A program made the translations under genes and the position numbers. The notes below the pieces were generated by a model that was given only the letters and a program-made list of their open reading frames with translations, did no database searches and had not been told where the DNA came from. Positions 1 through 4,885 of a stretch of DNA of 5,013 nt are shown here, one piece after another. Origin of the DNA: Atopobium sp. UBA2090 (GTDB taxonomy: Bacteria; Actinomycetota; Coriobacteriia; Coriobacteriales; Atopobiaceae); assembly GCA_002331575.1 (NCBI GenBank), contig DCZG01000004.1, positions 45,024 to 50,036 on the forward strand. The letters run 5' to 3'. Numbering within the stretch: the stretch's first letter is position 1; every line of letters begins with the position of its first letter.

Positions 1-264
1 GTCCGAGGCGAAGGCCACCCGATCCCCGTTCGCGATGCGCTCGAGCGTCGGGGCGATGCGCTCTGACATGACATTCTCGTCGCAGCGCTGCAGGGACACG
101 TGGATGTCGAAGGCCGAGAGGAGCTTGCCCGTGACGCGGGTGTCCTCGCAGAGGACGACGTCGGCGCGAGAGAGCACGTCGCGGACGCGGGGTGATGCGT
201 CGGAGAGATTGCCGATGGGCGTCCCGACCATCGAGAGGATGCCAGCGGCTCCCGGTTCCGTCAC
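1..264 (-). CDS. rsmI: 16S rRNA (cytidine-1402 2'-O)-methyltransferase RsmI, N-terminal part
   Basis: RsmI uses S-adenosylmethionine to methylate the 2'-O of C1402 in the decoding centre of 16S rRNA; it is a cytosolic protein of the tetrapyrrole-methylase fold. Only the first 88 codons are in the window; the gene runs off the left edge. The translation shows the family's N-terminal signature GTPIGNL (residues 14-20), followed by an arginine-containing helix, then CEDTRVTGKLL (39-49). At the cut end it has VAFASD (83-88), the start of the usual SDAGxPxISDPG stretch. The start is a GTG at 264-262 that overlaps the stop of the upstream GH5-like gene in the tetranucleotide GTGA, with a GGGGG-containing Shine-Dalgarno-like run about 8 nt upstream. 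An internal ATG at residue 12 would remove the first beta strand and is unlikely. Expression is probably coupled to the upstream gene. The family assignment rests on visible motifs and is strong. Confidence 0.93.
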   Translation of the reverse strand, partial: MTEPGAAGILSMVGTPIGNLSDASPRVRDVLSRADVVLCEDTRVTGKLLSAFDIHVSLQRCDENVMSERIAPTLERIANGDRVAFASD

Positions 265-1301
265 GAGAGCATCCCCCTCTCGAAGGTCGCGAGCGCGAGA
301 CGTGCGTCCCAGCTGGCGAGAAGACCCGAGGTCTTCCAGGTCTGGAAGAACCACGCGGGAAGGCCTCCATAGGCATCGAGCTGCTCGGACGCATAGATGC
401 GTTCGAGCGCGATGCGACCCTCGGGCGTCATCGAGGAGTCGGCCATGGGCAGCGACGCCGACCACTTGCCGACCATCACGGGCATCCCGCAGCGGCTGGC
501 GTCGGCGATGCGCTCGCGGCTCTTCTCCACCATCCTGCGCACCCCGGAGGGACCGGCGACGTCGATCTTGAAGTTCGTGCGGTCGAGATGACAGTCGAGC
601 CAGACGTTGACGTAGCGGCTCTGCGCCATGAAGCGCCGCCAGGCAGAGGGATATCCGCCGTCGGGCATGATGACCACGGGGTCCTCCCCCGCCGCCGCGC
701 GAACGAGCTCGTACGCCTCGCGATAGTAGTTGCGCAGGAAGTGCACGGGCGCCCCGTCGGTGAGCGTGAGACCGTGGCGCACCTGCGGCGTCACCTCGTC
801 TGCCAGCTCGATTCCGAAGAAGCCCACCCGCGACGCGTAGCGCTTGGAGAGCGACGAGATGACGTCGAGCTCTCGCTCCCGCACGCTGCGCGGATCCGAA
901 ACGTCCTGATCCTCGTCGTCGGAGACAGGTGCGCCGGGGTGGGTGTCCAGGACGAAGACGACCTTGATGTCGTACTCCTCGGCCCATTCGAGCGCACGGT
1001 CGACGTAGTCGACGCAGCCCACATAGGAGCCGGGGTTGGGGCCGTCCGCCCCGTAGGCGTACCAGGGGACGGGGAGACGCACCGCGTTGAGGCCACGCGC
1101 GGCGATGCGCGAGAAGTCCTCGGCGGTGATGAACGTATCGCGATGGCGGCGCACGACCTCGGCATAGGCGTGCCCTCCGAGTGCCTTGACGAGCGCGGGC
1201 TCGTCAAGGGCACCGGACCCCGCGAAGATCTCCGGCGTGACCCATGACTCGAGCGTCAGCCAACCGGTGAGGTTGACGCCGTGCAGTGCCTTCTCGGCCA
1301 T
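261..1301 (-). CDS. Glycoside hydrolase family 5-like protein (exo-1,3-beta-glucanase type), probably altered active site
   Basis: The 346-aa protein follows the order of motifs of GH5 exo-1,3-beta-glucanase/cellulase-like (beta/alpha)8-barrel enzymes. These are GVNLTGWLTLESWVTP (residues 8-23), HRDTFIT and DF (53-63), ARGLNAVRLPVPW (68-80), VVFVLDTHPGAP (114-125), FFGIELADEV (161-170), WLDCH (234-238), VMVGKWS (275-281) and an aromatic PAWFFQTWK (315-323). E169 stands where the acid/base Glu of the NEP motif lies, although NEP itself has become DEV. In the place of the nucleophile motif GEWS the sequence has GKWS, codon AAG at 467-465, so the catalytic nucleophile appears to be lysine. There is no signal peptide or membrane segment, so the protein is cytosolic. 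The ATG at 1301 is preceded by a strong GAGGAGGAGG ribosome binding site; an in-frame ATG at 1355 lacks one. The gene lies 78 nt after queD and overlaps rsmI by 4 nt. The family is fairly certain. The activity and substrate are unknown, and it may be a pseudoenzyme. Confidence 0.82.
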   Translation of the reverse strand: MAEKALHGVNLTGWLTLESWVTPEIFAGSGALDEPALVKALGGHAYAEVVRRHRDTFITAEDFSRIAARGLNAVRLPVPWYAYGADGPNPGSYVGCVDYVDRALEWAEEYDIKVVFVLDTHPGAPVSDDEDQDVSDPRSVRERELDVISSLSKRYASRVGFFGIELADEVTPQVRHGLTLTDGAPVHFLRNYYREAYELVRAAAGEDPVVIMPDGGYPSAWRRFMAQSRYVNVWLDCHLDRTNFKIDVAGPSGVRRMVEKSRERIADASRCGMPVMVGKWSASLPMADSSMTPEGRIALERIYASEQLDAYGGLPAWFFQTWKTSGLLASWDARLALATFERGMLS

Positions 1302-1306
1302 GTGTC

Positions 1307-1318
1307 TTCCTCCTCCTC
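1307..1318 (-). promoter_or_regulatory. Strong ribosome binding site that fixes the GH5-like start
   Basis: Read on the minus strand, the run is an uninterrupted ACGAGGAGGAGG purine-rich block ending about 5-8 nt before the ATG at 1301. It favours this start over the in-frame ATG at 1355, which would add 18 residues (MRQGGYTRFWEARGGGRH) that resemble no GH5 N terminus. Confidence 0.8.
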
Positions 1319-1334
1319 GTGCTTCCCAAAAACG

Positions 1335-1340
1335 AGTATA
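1335..1340 (-). promoter_or_regulatory. Candidate -10 element (TATACT) for the GH5-like/rsmI unit
   Basis: On the minus strand TATACT matches the sigma-70-type -10 consensus at five of six positions in otherwise GC-rich DNA. It lies about 33 nt upstream of the ATG at 1301, which leaves room for the ribosome binding site. No good -35 hexamer is seen 16-18 nt upstream, so the call is tentative. If real, the GH5-like gene and rsmI have a promoter separate from the dinB-led operon. Confidence 0.35.
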
Positions 1341-1379
1341 GCCGCCCTGTCGCACCTTCCCCGCGCGATGCGGACAGAC

Positions 1380-1802
1380 TCAGTCGACGAAGTAGCTCGC
1401 GCAGTTGTTGGGGGTCTCATAGACGTCGACCTGCGAGACCGGCATCCCCTTCTCGACCATGCGGTCGGCGAAGTAGCACGCGAGGTTCTCCGCCGTCGTG
1501 CGGAACGGCAGGATCGTGAGGGAGAAGCCCTCCTCCTCGAGACTCTCGATCGTCTTGGGCATGAGTGAGCCCTCCTCCACGAGGAAGGTGTGGTCGAGCT
1601 CCTCGGTGAGGTCTCGCAGCGCGTGCTTGAAGACACCGAAGTCGACGACCATCCCGCGCATGGTCCCCTCCGTCTCGAGCGACTCCTGGCGCAGGTAGCA
1701 CACCACGCGCCAGCGGTGACCGTGGAGGTTCTCGCACTTGCCATAGTAGTCGGTGAGGAAGTGCGCCCCATCGAAGCTGCTCTCCGTCTTGAGTCCGTAC
1801 AT
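1380..1802 (-). CDS. queD: 6-carboxy-5,6,7,8-tetrahydropterin synthase / 6-pyruvoyltetrahydropterin synthase family (QueD)
   Basis: QueD converts 7,8-dihydroneopterin triphosphate to 6-carboxytetrahydropterin, the second step from GTP toward preQ0 and queuosine; it is a small cytosolic zinc enzyme. The 140-aa product has the complete signature. Zinc ligands are H14 (in FDGAHFL) and H27 and H29 (in CENLHGH), with catalytic C23. GMVVDF is at residues 50-55 and the D70-H71 pair is in LDHTFL. The TAENLA motif is at 103-108, and the substrate-binding E129 is in YETPNN. The length is normal for bacterial QueD, and all expected active-site residues are present. The ATG at 1802 has an AAGGAGA ribosome binding site; longer reading-frame extensions run back into the preceding gene and look non-coding. 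It lies 22 nt after the small hypothetical gene and is probably co-transcribed with it and with dinB. No other queuosine genes (queC, queE, queF) are visible here, so the product could also serve another pterin pathway. Confidence 0.92.
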   Translation of the reverse strand: MYGLKTESSFDGAHFLTDYYGKCENLHGHRWRVVCYLRQESLETEGTMRGMVVDFGVFKHALRDLTEELDHTFLVEEGSLMPKTIESLEEEGFSLTILPFRTTAENLACYFADRMVEKGMPVSQVDVYETPNNCASYFVD

Positions 1803-1824
1803 GCCGTCTCCTTCCGACCACGCC

Positions 1825-2091
1825 CTAGGGCATGGGCACGACCTTTGCCTCGACGAACCACCGTGGGCCCTCGTAGAAGAGGTAGGTGGACTTGCCTCCC
1901 ACACGAATTGTATAGCGCATTCCCGTGCCGCCCGTCTTGAGAGAGCAGGCCTGACGGCTATCGAGCACGCGATCTATGTCGTAGCGCACGCCATCGGCCC
2001 ATACCACCGCGAGCGGCGTGACGTTGCCGTCGGGGTCGGTGCGCGAGACGACCTCGACGTAGCGCTTCTCTCGCGTCGCCACCTGTCTCAT
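1825..2091 (-). CDS. Small conserved hypothetical protein encoded next to dinB
   Basis: This is a basic, soluble-looking protein of 88 aa with no signal peptide or membrane segment. Its sequence is beta-rich, with alternating hydrophobic stretches: RYVEVVSRTDPDGNVTPLAVVW (10-31), then YDIDRVLDSRQACSLKTGG (37-55), then GMRYTIRVGGKSTYLFYEGPRWFVEA (57-82). From memory, small proteins with an 'IDRVLD-R-A-S-K-GG-G-RYT' core and a 'LFYE-WFVE' end occur in Gram-positive bacteria, often beside DNA polymerase IV genes. That recollection has not been checked here. The ATG at 2091 follows a GGGGAGGT Shine-Dalgarno with about 10 nt spacing, a little long. The gene starts 20 nt after dinB stops and ends 22 nt before queD, so it is the middle gene of a tight three-gene unit. 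The function is unknown; the location suggests a role with the translesion polymerase or in DNA repair, which is inference only. Confidence 0.85.
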   Translation of the reverse strand: MRQVATREKRYVEVVSRTDPDGNVTPLAVVWADGVRYDIDRVLDSRQACSLKTGGTGMRYTIRVGGKSTYLFYEGPRWFVEAKVVPMP

Positions 2092-2111
2092 AACCGCCAG
2101 ACCTCCCCTCG

Positions 2112-3386
2112 CTACGCAAAGTACGAGACGGGATGCGTGAAGTGGTCACGCTCGGGATCGAGCGAGGCGAGCGCGGGACTCGCCAGCTCGGAGAGTCTGC
2201 GGACGGCATGGTTGCCATAACGCAGACGAAGTCCGTCGACCGCCTGGTCGAGCGATGCCATCCTGAGCCGCGCCGCCTCCACGCCGTCGAGGTCGAGCTG
2301 GACGGGACCGCCCGCCGGCACGAGGCACGACGCGCGTACGCCGATGGCGCGGATCTTCTCGTGACGGAAGTCCCAGTCCGCGCAGAGAAGGTCGGCAGCA
2401 CCCGCACAGAGCTCGCTCGTGATGTTGGTCGGTCGAAAGAGCCGTCGCTGCCTCGAGCGGCCGAGGAGACTCTCCGCGTCGCGTCCCGAGACGCCCACGC
2501 ACGTGGCCGCAAGCCCGAGGGCGCGCAGGCGCTGCGCGACCGACTCGCCCATGAGCCACACGACCTGGCGCGCCGTCACGGCATCCTCGACGTCGAAGGG
2601 GCACGTGATGCCGTTTCCCACGCTCTTGACCTCGCGGCCGACGTCGACCGAGGCGAGATCGAGCGGGCACACGGGGCTCTCGTCGAGGCCGCGCGCGAAC
2701 GAGCGCACCACGATGCCCATCTTACCGAGCATGCCTCGGACGAGCTCGTCGGGTGCCTGCGCGAGCTGGCCTATGGTGAGGATGCCGACGCGCGCGAGCT
2801 TGCGCGCGGTGGCGGGCCCCACGTAGAGCAGGTCGGACACAGGCGCACCCCAGACGAGACGCATGCAGTTCTCGGGGGTGACGCACATGAAGCCGTCGGG
2901 CTTGTCGTGGTCGGAGCCGAACTTGGCGAAGATCTTGTTCCACGAGAGCCCCACCGATACCGAAAGCCCCAGCTCCGTGCGGACGCGCTCCGATATCTCC
3001 TGGGCGACGAGCTCGGGGTCCCCTCCGGAGAGGTGGACCGAGTTGGTTATGTCGAGCCAGGCCTCGTCCGGTCCGAAGGGCTCCACGAGGTCGGTGTAGT
3101 CGTAGTAGATGCGGCGCGCGAGATGAGAGTACCGCCGGTAGAGCTCGAAGCGCGGCGGCACGACGACGGCGTCCGGGCAGGCGCGGCGAGCCTCCCACAG
3201 CGCCGTGCCCGTCTTGACCCCTCGGCGCTTTGCCTCGTAGCTGGCTGTGAGCACGATGCCGTGGCGCGTGTCCTCGTTGCCGCCCACCACGACGGGCAGG
3301 CCGCGCAGGTCCGGGCGCTCGGCCTGCTCGACGCTGGCGTAGAAGGCGTTCATGTCCGAATGCACGATCACGCGTGAGGTGTCCAT
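2112..3386 (-). CDS. dinB: DNA polymerase IV, Y-family translesion polymerase
   Basis: This 424-aa Y-family polymerase copies past damaged bases without proofreading. The N-terminal palm motif is HSDMNAFYASVE (9-20), giving metal-binding D11 and a tyrosine at the steric-gate position (Y16). The second catalytic motif is GPDEAWLDIT (105-114), with D107 and E108. SVSVGLSWNKIFAKFGSDHDKPDG (142-165) is the conserved palm/thumb segment, in the WNK form seen in Gram-positive DinB proteins. A helix-hairpin-helix region follows at about 183-205 (LLYVGPATARKL), then the little-finger domain. The C terminus HFTHPVSYFA has no obvious QLxLF beta-clamp motif; an internal QRRLF is a weak candidate. The ATG at 3386 is chosen because a GGAGAGGGGAG ribosome binding site lies 6 nt upstream; the ATG at 3407 lacks one and falls inside the promoter. 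An SOS box lies at 3412-3423. All catalytic acids are intact, so it should be active. Confidence 0.96.
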   Translation of the reverse strand: MDTSRVIVHSDMNAFYASVEQAERPDLRGLPVVVGGNEDTRHGIVLTASYEAKRRGVKTGTALWEARRACPDAVVVPPRFELYRRYSHLARRIYYDYTDLVEPFGPDEAWLDITNSVHLSGGDPELVAQEISERVRTELGLSVSVGLSWNKIFAKFGSDHDKPDGFMCVTPENCMRLVWGAPVSDLLYVGPATARKLARVGILTIGQLAQAPDELVRGMLGKMGIVVRSFARGLDESPVCPLDLASVDVGREVKSVGNGITCPFDVEDAVTARQVVWLMGESVAQRLRALGLAATCVGVSGRDAESLLGRSRQRRLFRPTNITSELCAGAADLLCADWDFRHEKIRAIGVRASCLVPAGGPVQLDLDGVEAARLRMASLDQAVDGLRLRYGNHAVRRLSELASPALASLDPERDHFTHPVSYFA

Positions 3387-3390
3387 CCCG

Positions 3391-3403
3391 TTCTCCCCTC
3401 TCC
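3391..3403 (-). promoter_or_regulatory. Ribosome binding site that fixes the dinB start
   Basis: On the minus strand this is GGAGAGGGGAGAA just before the ATG at 3386. It excludes the in-frame ATG at 3407, whose upstream sequence (the SOS box) has no purine-rich Shine-Dalgarno. Confidence 0.7.
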
Positions 3404-3405
3404 TC

Positions 3406-3411
3406 ATTCTA
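3406..3411 (-). promoter_or_regulatory. Candidate -10 element (TAGAAT) of the dinB promoter
   Basis: TAGAAT on the minus strand matches TATAAT at five of six positions and directly abuts the SOS box, which would fill the spacer between -10 and -35. The hexamer 17 nt upstream (TTCTAC) is a poor -35. The implied leader is short, roughly a dozen nucleotides. A repressor bound to the adjacent box would block polymerase at this position. The element is tentative. Confidence 0.4.
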
Positions 3412-3423
3412 GAACGTTTGTTC
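3412..3423 (-). promoter_or_regulatory. LexA/DinR-type SOS box upstream of dinB
   Basis: The core is GAAC-GTTT-GTTC on the plus strand. Read toward dinB with flanks it is CGAACAAACGTTCT (3424-3411), which fits the Gram-positive LexA (DinR) consensus CGAACRNRYGTTYC at every constrained position except the last. Both GAAC/GTTC half-sites are perfect with the correct 4-nt spacing. The box lies 26 nt upstream of the dinB start and overlaps the likely promoter, the usual arrangement for LexA repression of a damage-inducible polymerase. The sequence match is direct; binding is inferred. Confidence 0.85.
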
Positions 3424-3538
3424 GCATAGTAGAAGAGGCGCGGGACAGGAATGGGCCGACATCACCGACGCGGCGAGGGGCGGCTGTGCTCATTCGGCGA
3501 AGTGAGAAAATCGTGTTCAATCGGCGCCTAGACCGGGC

Positions 3539-3552
3539 GAGGTCTCGACCTC
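3539..3552. repeat. 14-nt palindrome GAGGTC-TC-GACCTC
   Basis: There are two perfect 6-nt inverted arms around a 2-nt centre, with two more G-C pairs possible after one mismatch (3536-3537 with 3554-3555). No T-run follows on either strand, so it does not look like a Rho-independent terminator. The symmetry would suit a dimeric regulator, possibly for the downstream plus-strand gene. In GC-rich DNA such a palindrome can also occur by chance. Confidence 0.4.
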
Positions 3553-3592
3553 CCCGAAACGTCCCCTTTGAACAGCGCGTTGCCGTCGTGCG

Positions 3593-3649
3593 CGTCAGCC
3601 TGTGGTCAGGTAGCGGGCAGACAGCGGTTCGCTGACGGTCAGGTTGCGG
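3593..3649. repeat. Cluster of direct and inverted repeats upstream of the 343-aa gene
   Basis: A 13-nt direct repeat occurs twice: GGTCAGGTAGCGG (3604-3616) and GGTCAGGTTGCGG (3637-3649). The copies match at 12 of 13 positions and are exactly 33 bp apart, about three helical turns. Interleaved are the inverted pair CGTCAGC (3593-3599) and GCTGACG (3631-3637), a hairpin CCTG-TGGT-CAGG (3599-3610) and a hairpin CAGCG-GTT-CGCTG (3622-3634). The cluster ends 55 nt before the downstream start codon. It may be an operator with two sites on the same helix face or a structured leader; the sequence alone cannot decide. Confidence 0.5.
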
Positions 3650-3692
3650 TAAGAACTCCCCCTCATACTCTCCTCAGCCATTCATCGAGAAG

Positions 3693-3697
3693 AGAGG
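3693..3697 (+). promoter_or_regulatory. Ribosome binding site of the 343-aa gene
   Basis: A GAGAGG-type purine run lies 7 nt before the ATG at 3705 in otherwise pyrimidine-mixed sequence; it supports this start. The next in-frame ATGs (residues 13 and 15) lack a comparable site. Confidence 0.6.
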
Positions 3698-3704
3698 CAG
3701 CACG

Positions 3705-4736
3705 ATGGCACTATTCATCTCACACGCATCAGCGCTGAGGATGCTCATGTCCCCGCGGCTTTCGTCGCTCGTTCGATACGCACGGCTGGCAGATGATGAC
3801 GCCATCGCTCTCGAGTCCGAACCATCAGCCATCGACGAAAGCGTCTCCCGGCTCTGCGTCCTTCTCGGCATTTCGGAGATCGAGCTCGGGCGCATTGACC
3901 TTATCGTCAGGCGCGGGACGTCGCGGAAAAGCACGTCACGGGTCCGTTATCACAGCTGGAGTGGGTCCATGCCGCGCGGCGCCTTTCTGCGAGTTGCAGA
4001 CGGACTATACCTGAGCACGCCCGAGTTCTGCTTCCTGCAGCTCGCCGGAAGTCTGCCCATGACCGACCTCCTTCTCTTGGGCATGGCTCTCTGCGGGAGC
4101 TACTTCCCCGCTGACACGGAGCGTGGGTTTGTAGACGGAAGTCCCACGACGAGCGTGAGCAAGCTCACCGCGTTTCTCGCTGACGCCAAGAGATGCAAGG
4201 GGGTAGACCGGGCGAGAAGTGCGACCGCTCACCTCGTCGACGGTGCGCGTTCACCTATGGAGAGCTCGCTGCTACTGGTTCTCACGCTCCCACGGACCAT
4301 GGGCGGGTTCGGTCTGGCCAAGCCGACCCTGAACGGAATGGTACGACTCTCCGACGGCGCGCGGGCGATCTTCGGCTATCCCATACTCCGACCTGATCTG
4401 CTCTTCCCAGGAGCACTGCTGATAATCGAGTATCTGGGCAGAGCGTTTCACAAGGACCCCGAAAGGGACATCCGTCGAGAGCTCGCGCTCAGACACGATG
4501 GCTTTGACGTGCAGTTCGTCTCAATCGGACAGATCATGGACAGTCGACAGCTGTATGAGATCGTCAAACGGGTGGCCTCCGCCACCGGCAAGAAGATGCG
4601 ACCGGCATCGGCCGCTATCGTCGCCAAGCGAATCGCCCTCATCGACCGCCTGATACCCAAGAGAGAGAACGTTCTCGATGGTGAGTGCCTGCGCTACGAA
4701 AGGACATGGTGGGCGCTGCCGAGGTGCCTGGCGTAG
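3705..4736 (+). CDS. Hypothetical protein with a C-terminal DUF559/Vsr-like PD-(D/E)xK nuclease-type region
   Basis: This 343-aa cytosolic protein is not recognised as a named gene. The N-terminal third starts MALFISHASALRML and has RRGTSRKSTSRVRYHSW (69-85). The middle GLYLSTPEFCFLQLA (100-114) and MALCGSYF (127-134) resemble the pattern of AbiEi-like and Coriobacteriia hypothetical proteins. The C-terminal half has SPMES (183-187), LPRTMGGFGLAKPTLN (195-210), RPDLLFP (229-235), IIEYLGRAFH (240-249), then DIRRELALRHDGFDVQFVS (255-273). This order (Glu; Asp; Glu in a hydrophobic strand; His; Arg-rich helix; strand) is that of DUF559/Vsr-type nuclease folds, with E186, D231 and E242 as candidate acids. 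The position two residues after E242, usually D, K or Q, is L244, so catalysis is doubtful. The ATG at 3705 is preceded by AGAGAGG with 7-nt spacing. It is transcribed divergently from dinB and followed directly by the repeat array. A stand-alone defence or regulatory role is conjecture. Confidence 0.75.
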   Translation: MALFISHASALRMLMSPRLSSLVRYARLADDDAIALESEPSAIDESVSRLCVLLGISEIELGRIDLIVRRGTSRKSTSRVRYHSWSGSMPRGAFLRVADGLYLSTPEFCFLQLAGSLPMTDLLLLGMALCGSYFPADTERGFVDGSPTTSVSKLTAFLADAKRCKGVDRARSATAHLVDGARSPMESSLLLVLTLPRTMGGFGLAKPTLNGMVRLSDGARAIFGYPILRPDLLFPGALLIIEYLGRAFHKDPERDIRRELALRHDGFDVQFVSIGQIMDSRQLYEIVKRVASATGKKMRPASAAIVAKRIALIDRLIPKRENVLDGECLRYERTWWALPRCLA

Positions 4737-4738
4737 CG

Positions 4739-4784
4739 CTGGGCAAACGCTCCCACGACAAGGTACGAGGCCTGATGCCAATCC
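4739..4784. repeat. Decayed, internally deleted copy of the ~111-bp repeat
   Basis: It begins 3 nt after the TAG of the upstream gene with CTGGGCAAACG (4739-4749), identical to the same segment in the intact units. It continues with a degenerate CACGACAAGGTAC that corresponds to GAGACAAAAGG...GGTAC. It ends in GGCCTGATGCCAAT, like GGGCTGTGCCAAT of the intact units. Much of the central part is missing. The alignment was made by eye and is moderately secure. Confidence 0.5.
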
Positions 4785-4885
4785 CCGAAGGATCCTTTGC
4801 CGTTTTTGTGGACAGCCCAACTGGGCAAACGTCGCTGAGACAAAAGGACGTTATCGGTACCCCCAGGTAGACGGCTCACGGGCTG
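4776..4885. repeat. Tandem repeat unit 1 (110 bp)
   Basis: The unit runs from TGCCAAT to GGGCTG. It aligns with unit 2 with one 2-nt indel near the start and only about ten substitutions, most of them in three small patches. Inside are AAGGATCCTT (4788-4797), the hairpin GCCCA-AC-TGGGC (4815-4826) and the pair AACGTC (4828-4833)/GACGTT (4847-4852). A long-range pair is formed by ACAGCCC (4812-4818) and GGGCTGT (4880-4886). No reading frame in it looks like a gene. There is no spacer between units, which excludes a CRISPR array. Confidence 0.9.

Larger units (their letters stand above)
3424..3704. other. Intergenic region between dinB and the divergent 343-aa gene
   Basis: No convincing ORF, tRNA or rRNA segment is seen on either strand. 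The left edge carries the SOS box and dinB promoter. The middle has a 14-nt palindrome (3539-3552). The last 110 nt before the plus-strand gene hold overlapping short inverted repeats and a 13-nt direct repeat. No clear -35/-10 pair for the plus-strand gene could be assigned; CATACT at 3664-3669 is the best -10-like hexamer, but the nearest TTG-containing -35 (3644-3649) is only 14 nt away. Confidence 0.6.

Noticed and set aside
192..1247. Long plus-strand ORF (351 aa) opposite the GH5-like gene
   Set aside because: The translation is rich in Arg, His, Gly and Asp with no recognisable motif. It is antisense to a gene with clear family motifs and is explained by high-GC third positions.
1302..1355. 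Upstream ATG at 1355 as the start of the GH5-like gene
   Set aside because: It lacks a ribosome binding site, places the likely -10 element inside the coding region, and adds residues unlike any GH5 N terminus.
1302..1379. Rho-independent terminator between queD and the GH5-like gene
   Set aside because: No GC-rich hairpin followed by a T-run could be found on the minus strand. The GTTTTTG at 1325-1331 has no stem before it.
1256..1861. Minus-strand ORF (201 aa) overlapping queD
   Set aside because: It is a Ser/Arg/Thr-rich shadow frame of queD and its flanks; queD in the other frame has all catalytic residues.
2133..3377. Long plus-strand ORF (414 aa) opposite dinB
   Set aside because: It is exactly antisense to dinB codons, has low-complexity Arg/Ala/Glu/His composition, and has no ribosome binding site or family pattern.
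3387..3407. Upstream ATG at 3407 as the start of dinB
   Set aside because: The added residues MRRGENG are encoded by the ribosome binding site of the ATG at 3386, and the upstream ATG is embedded in the promoter next to the SOS box.
3560..3600. Sigma-70-type promoter starting with TTGAAC at 3568
   Set aside because: No -10-like hexamer lies 16-18 nt downstream; the sequence there is CGCGTC.
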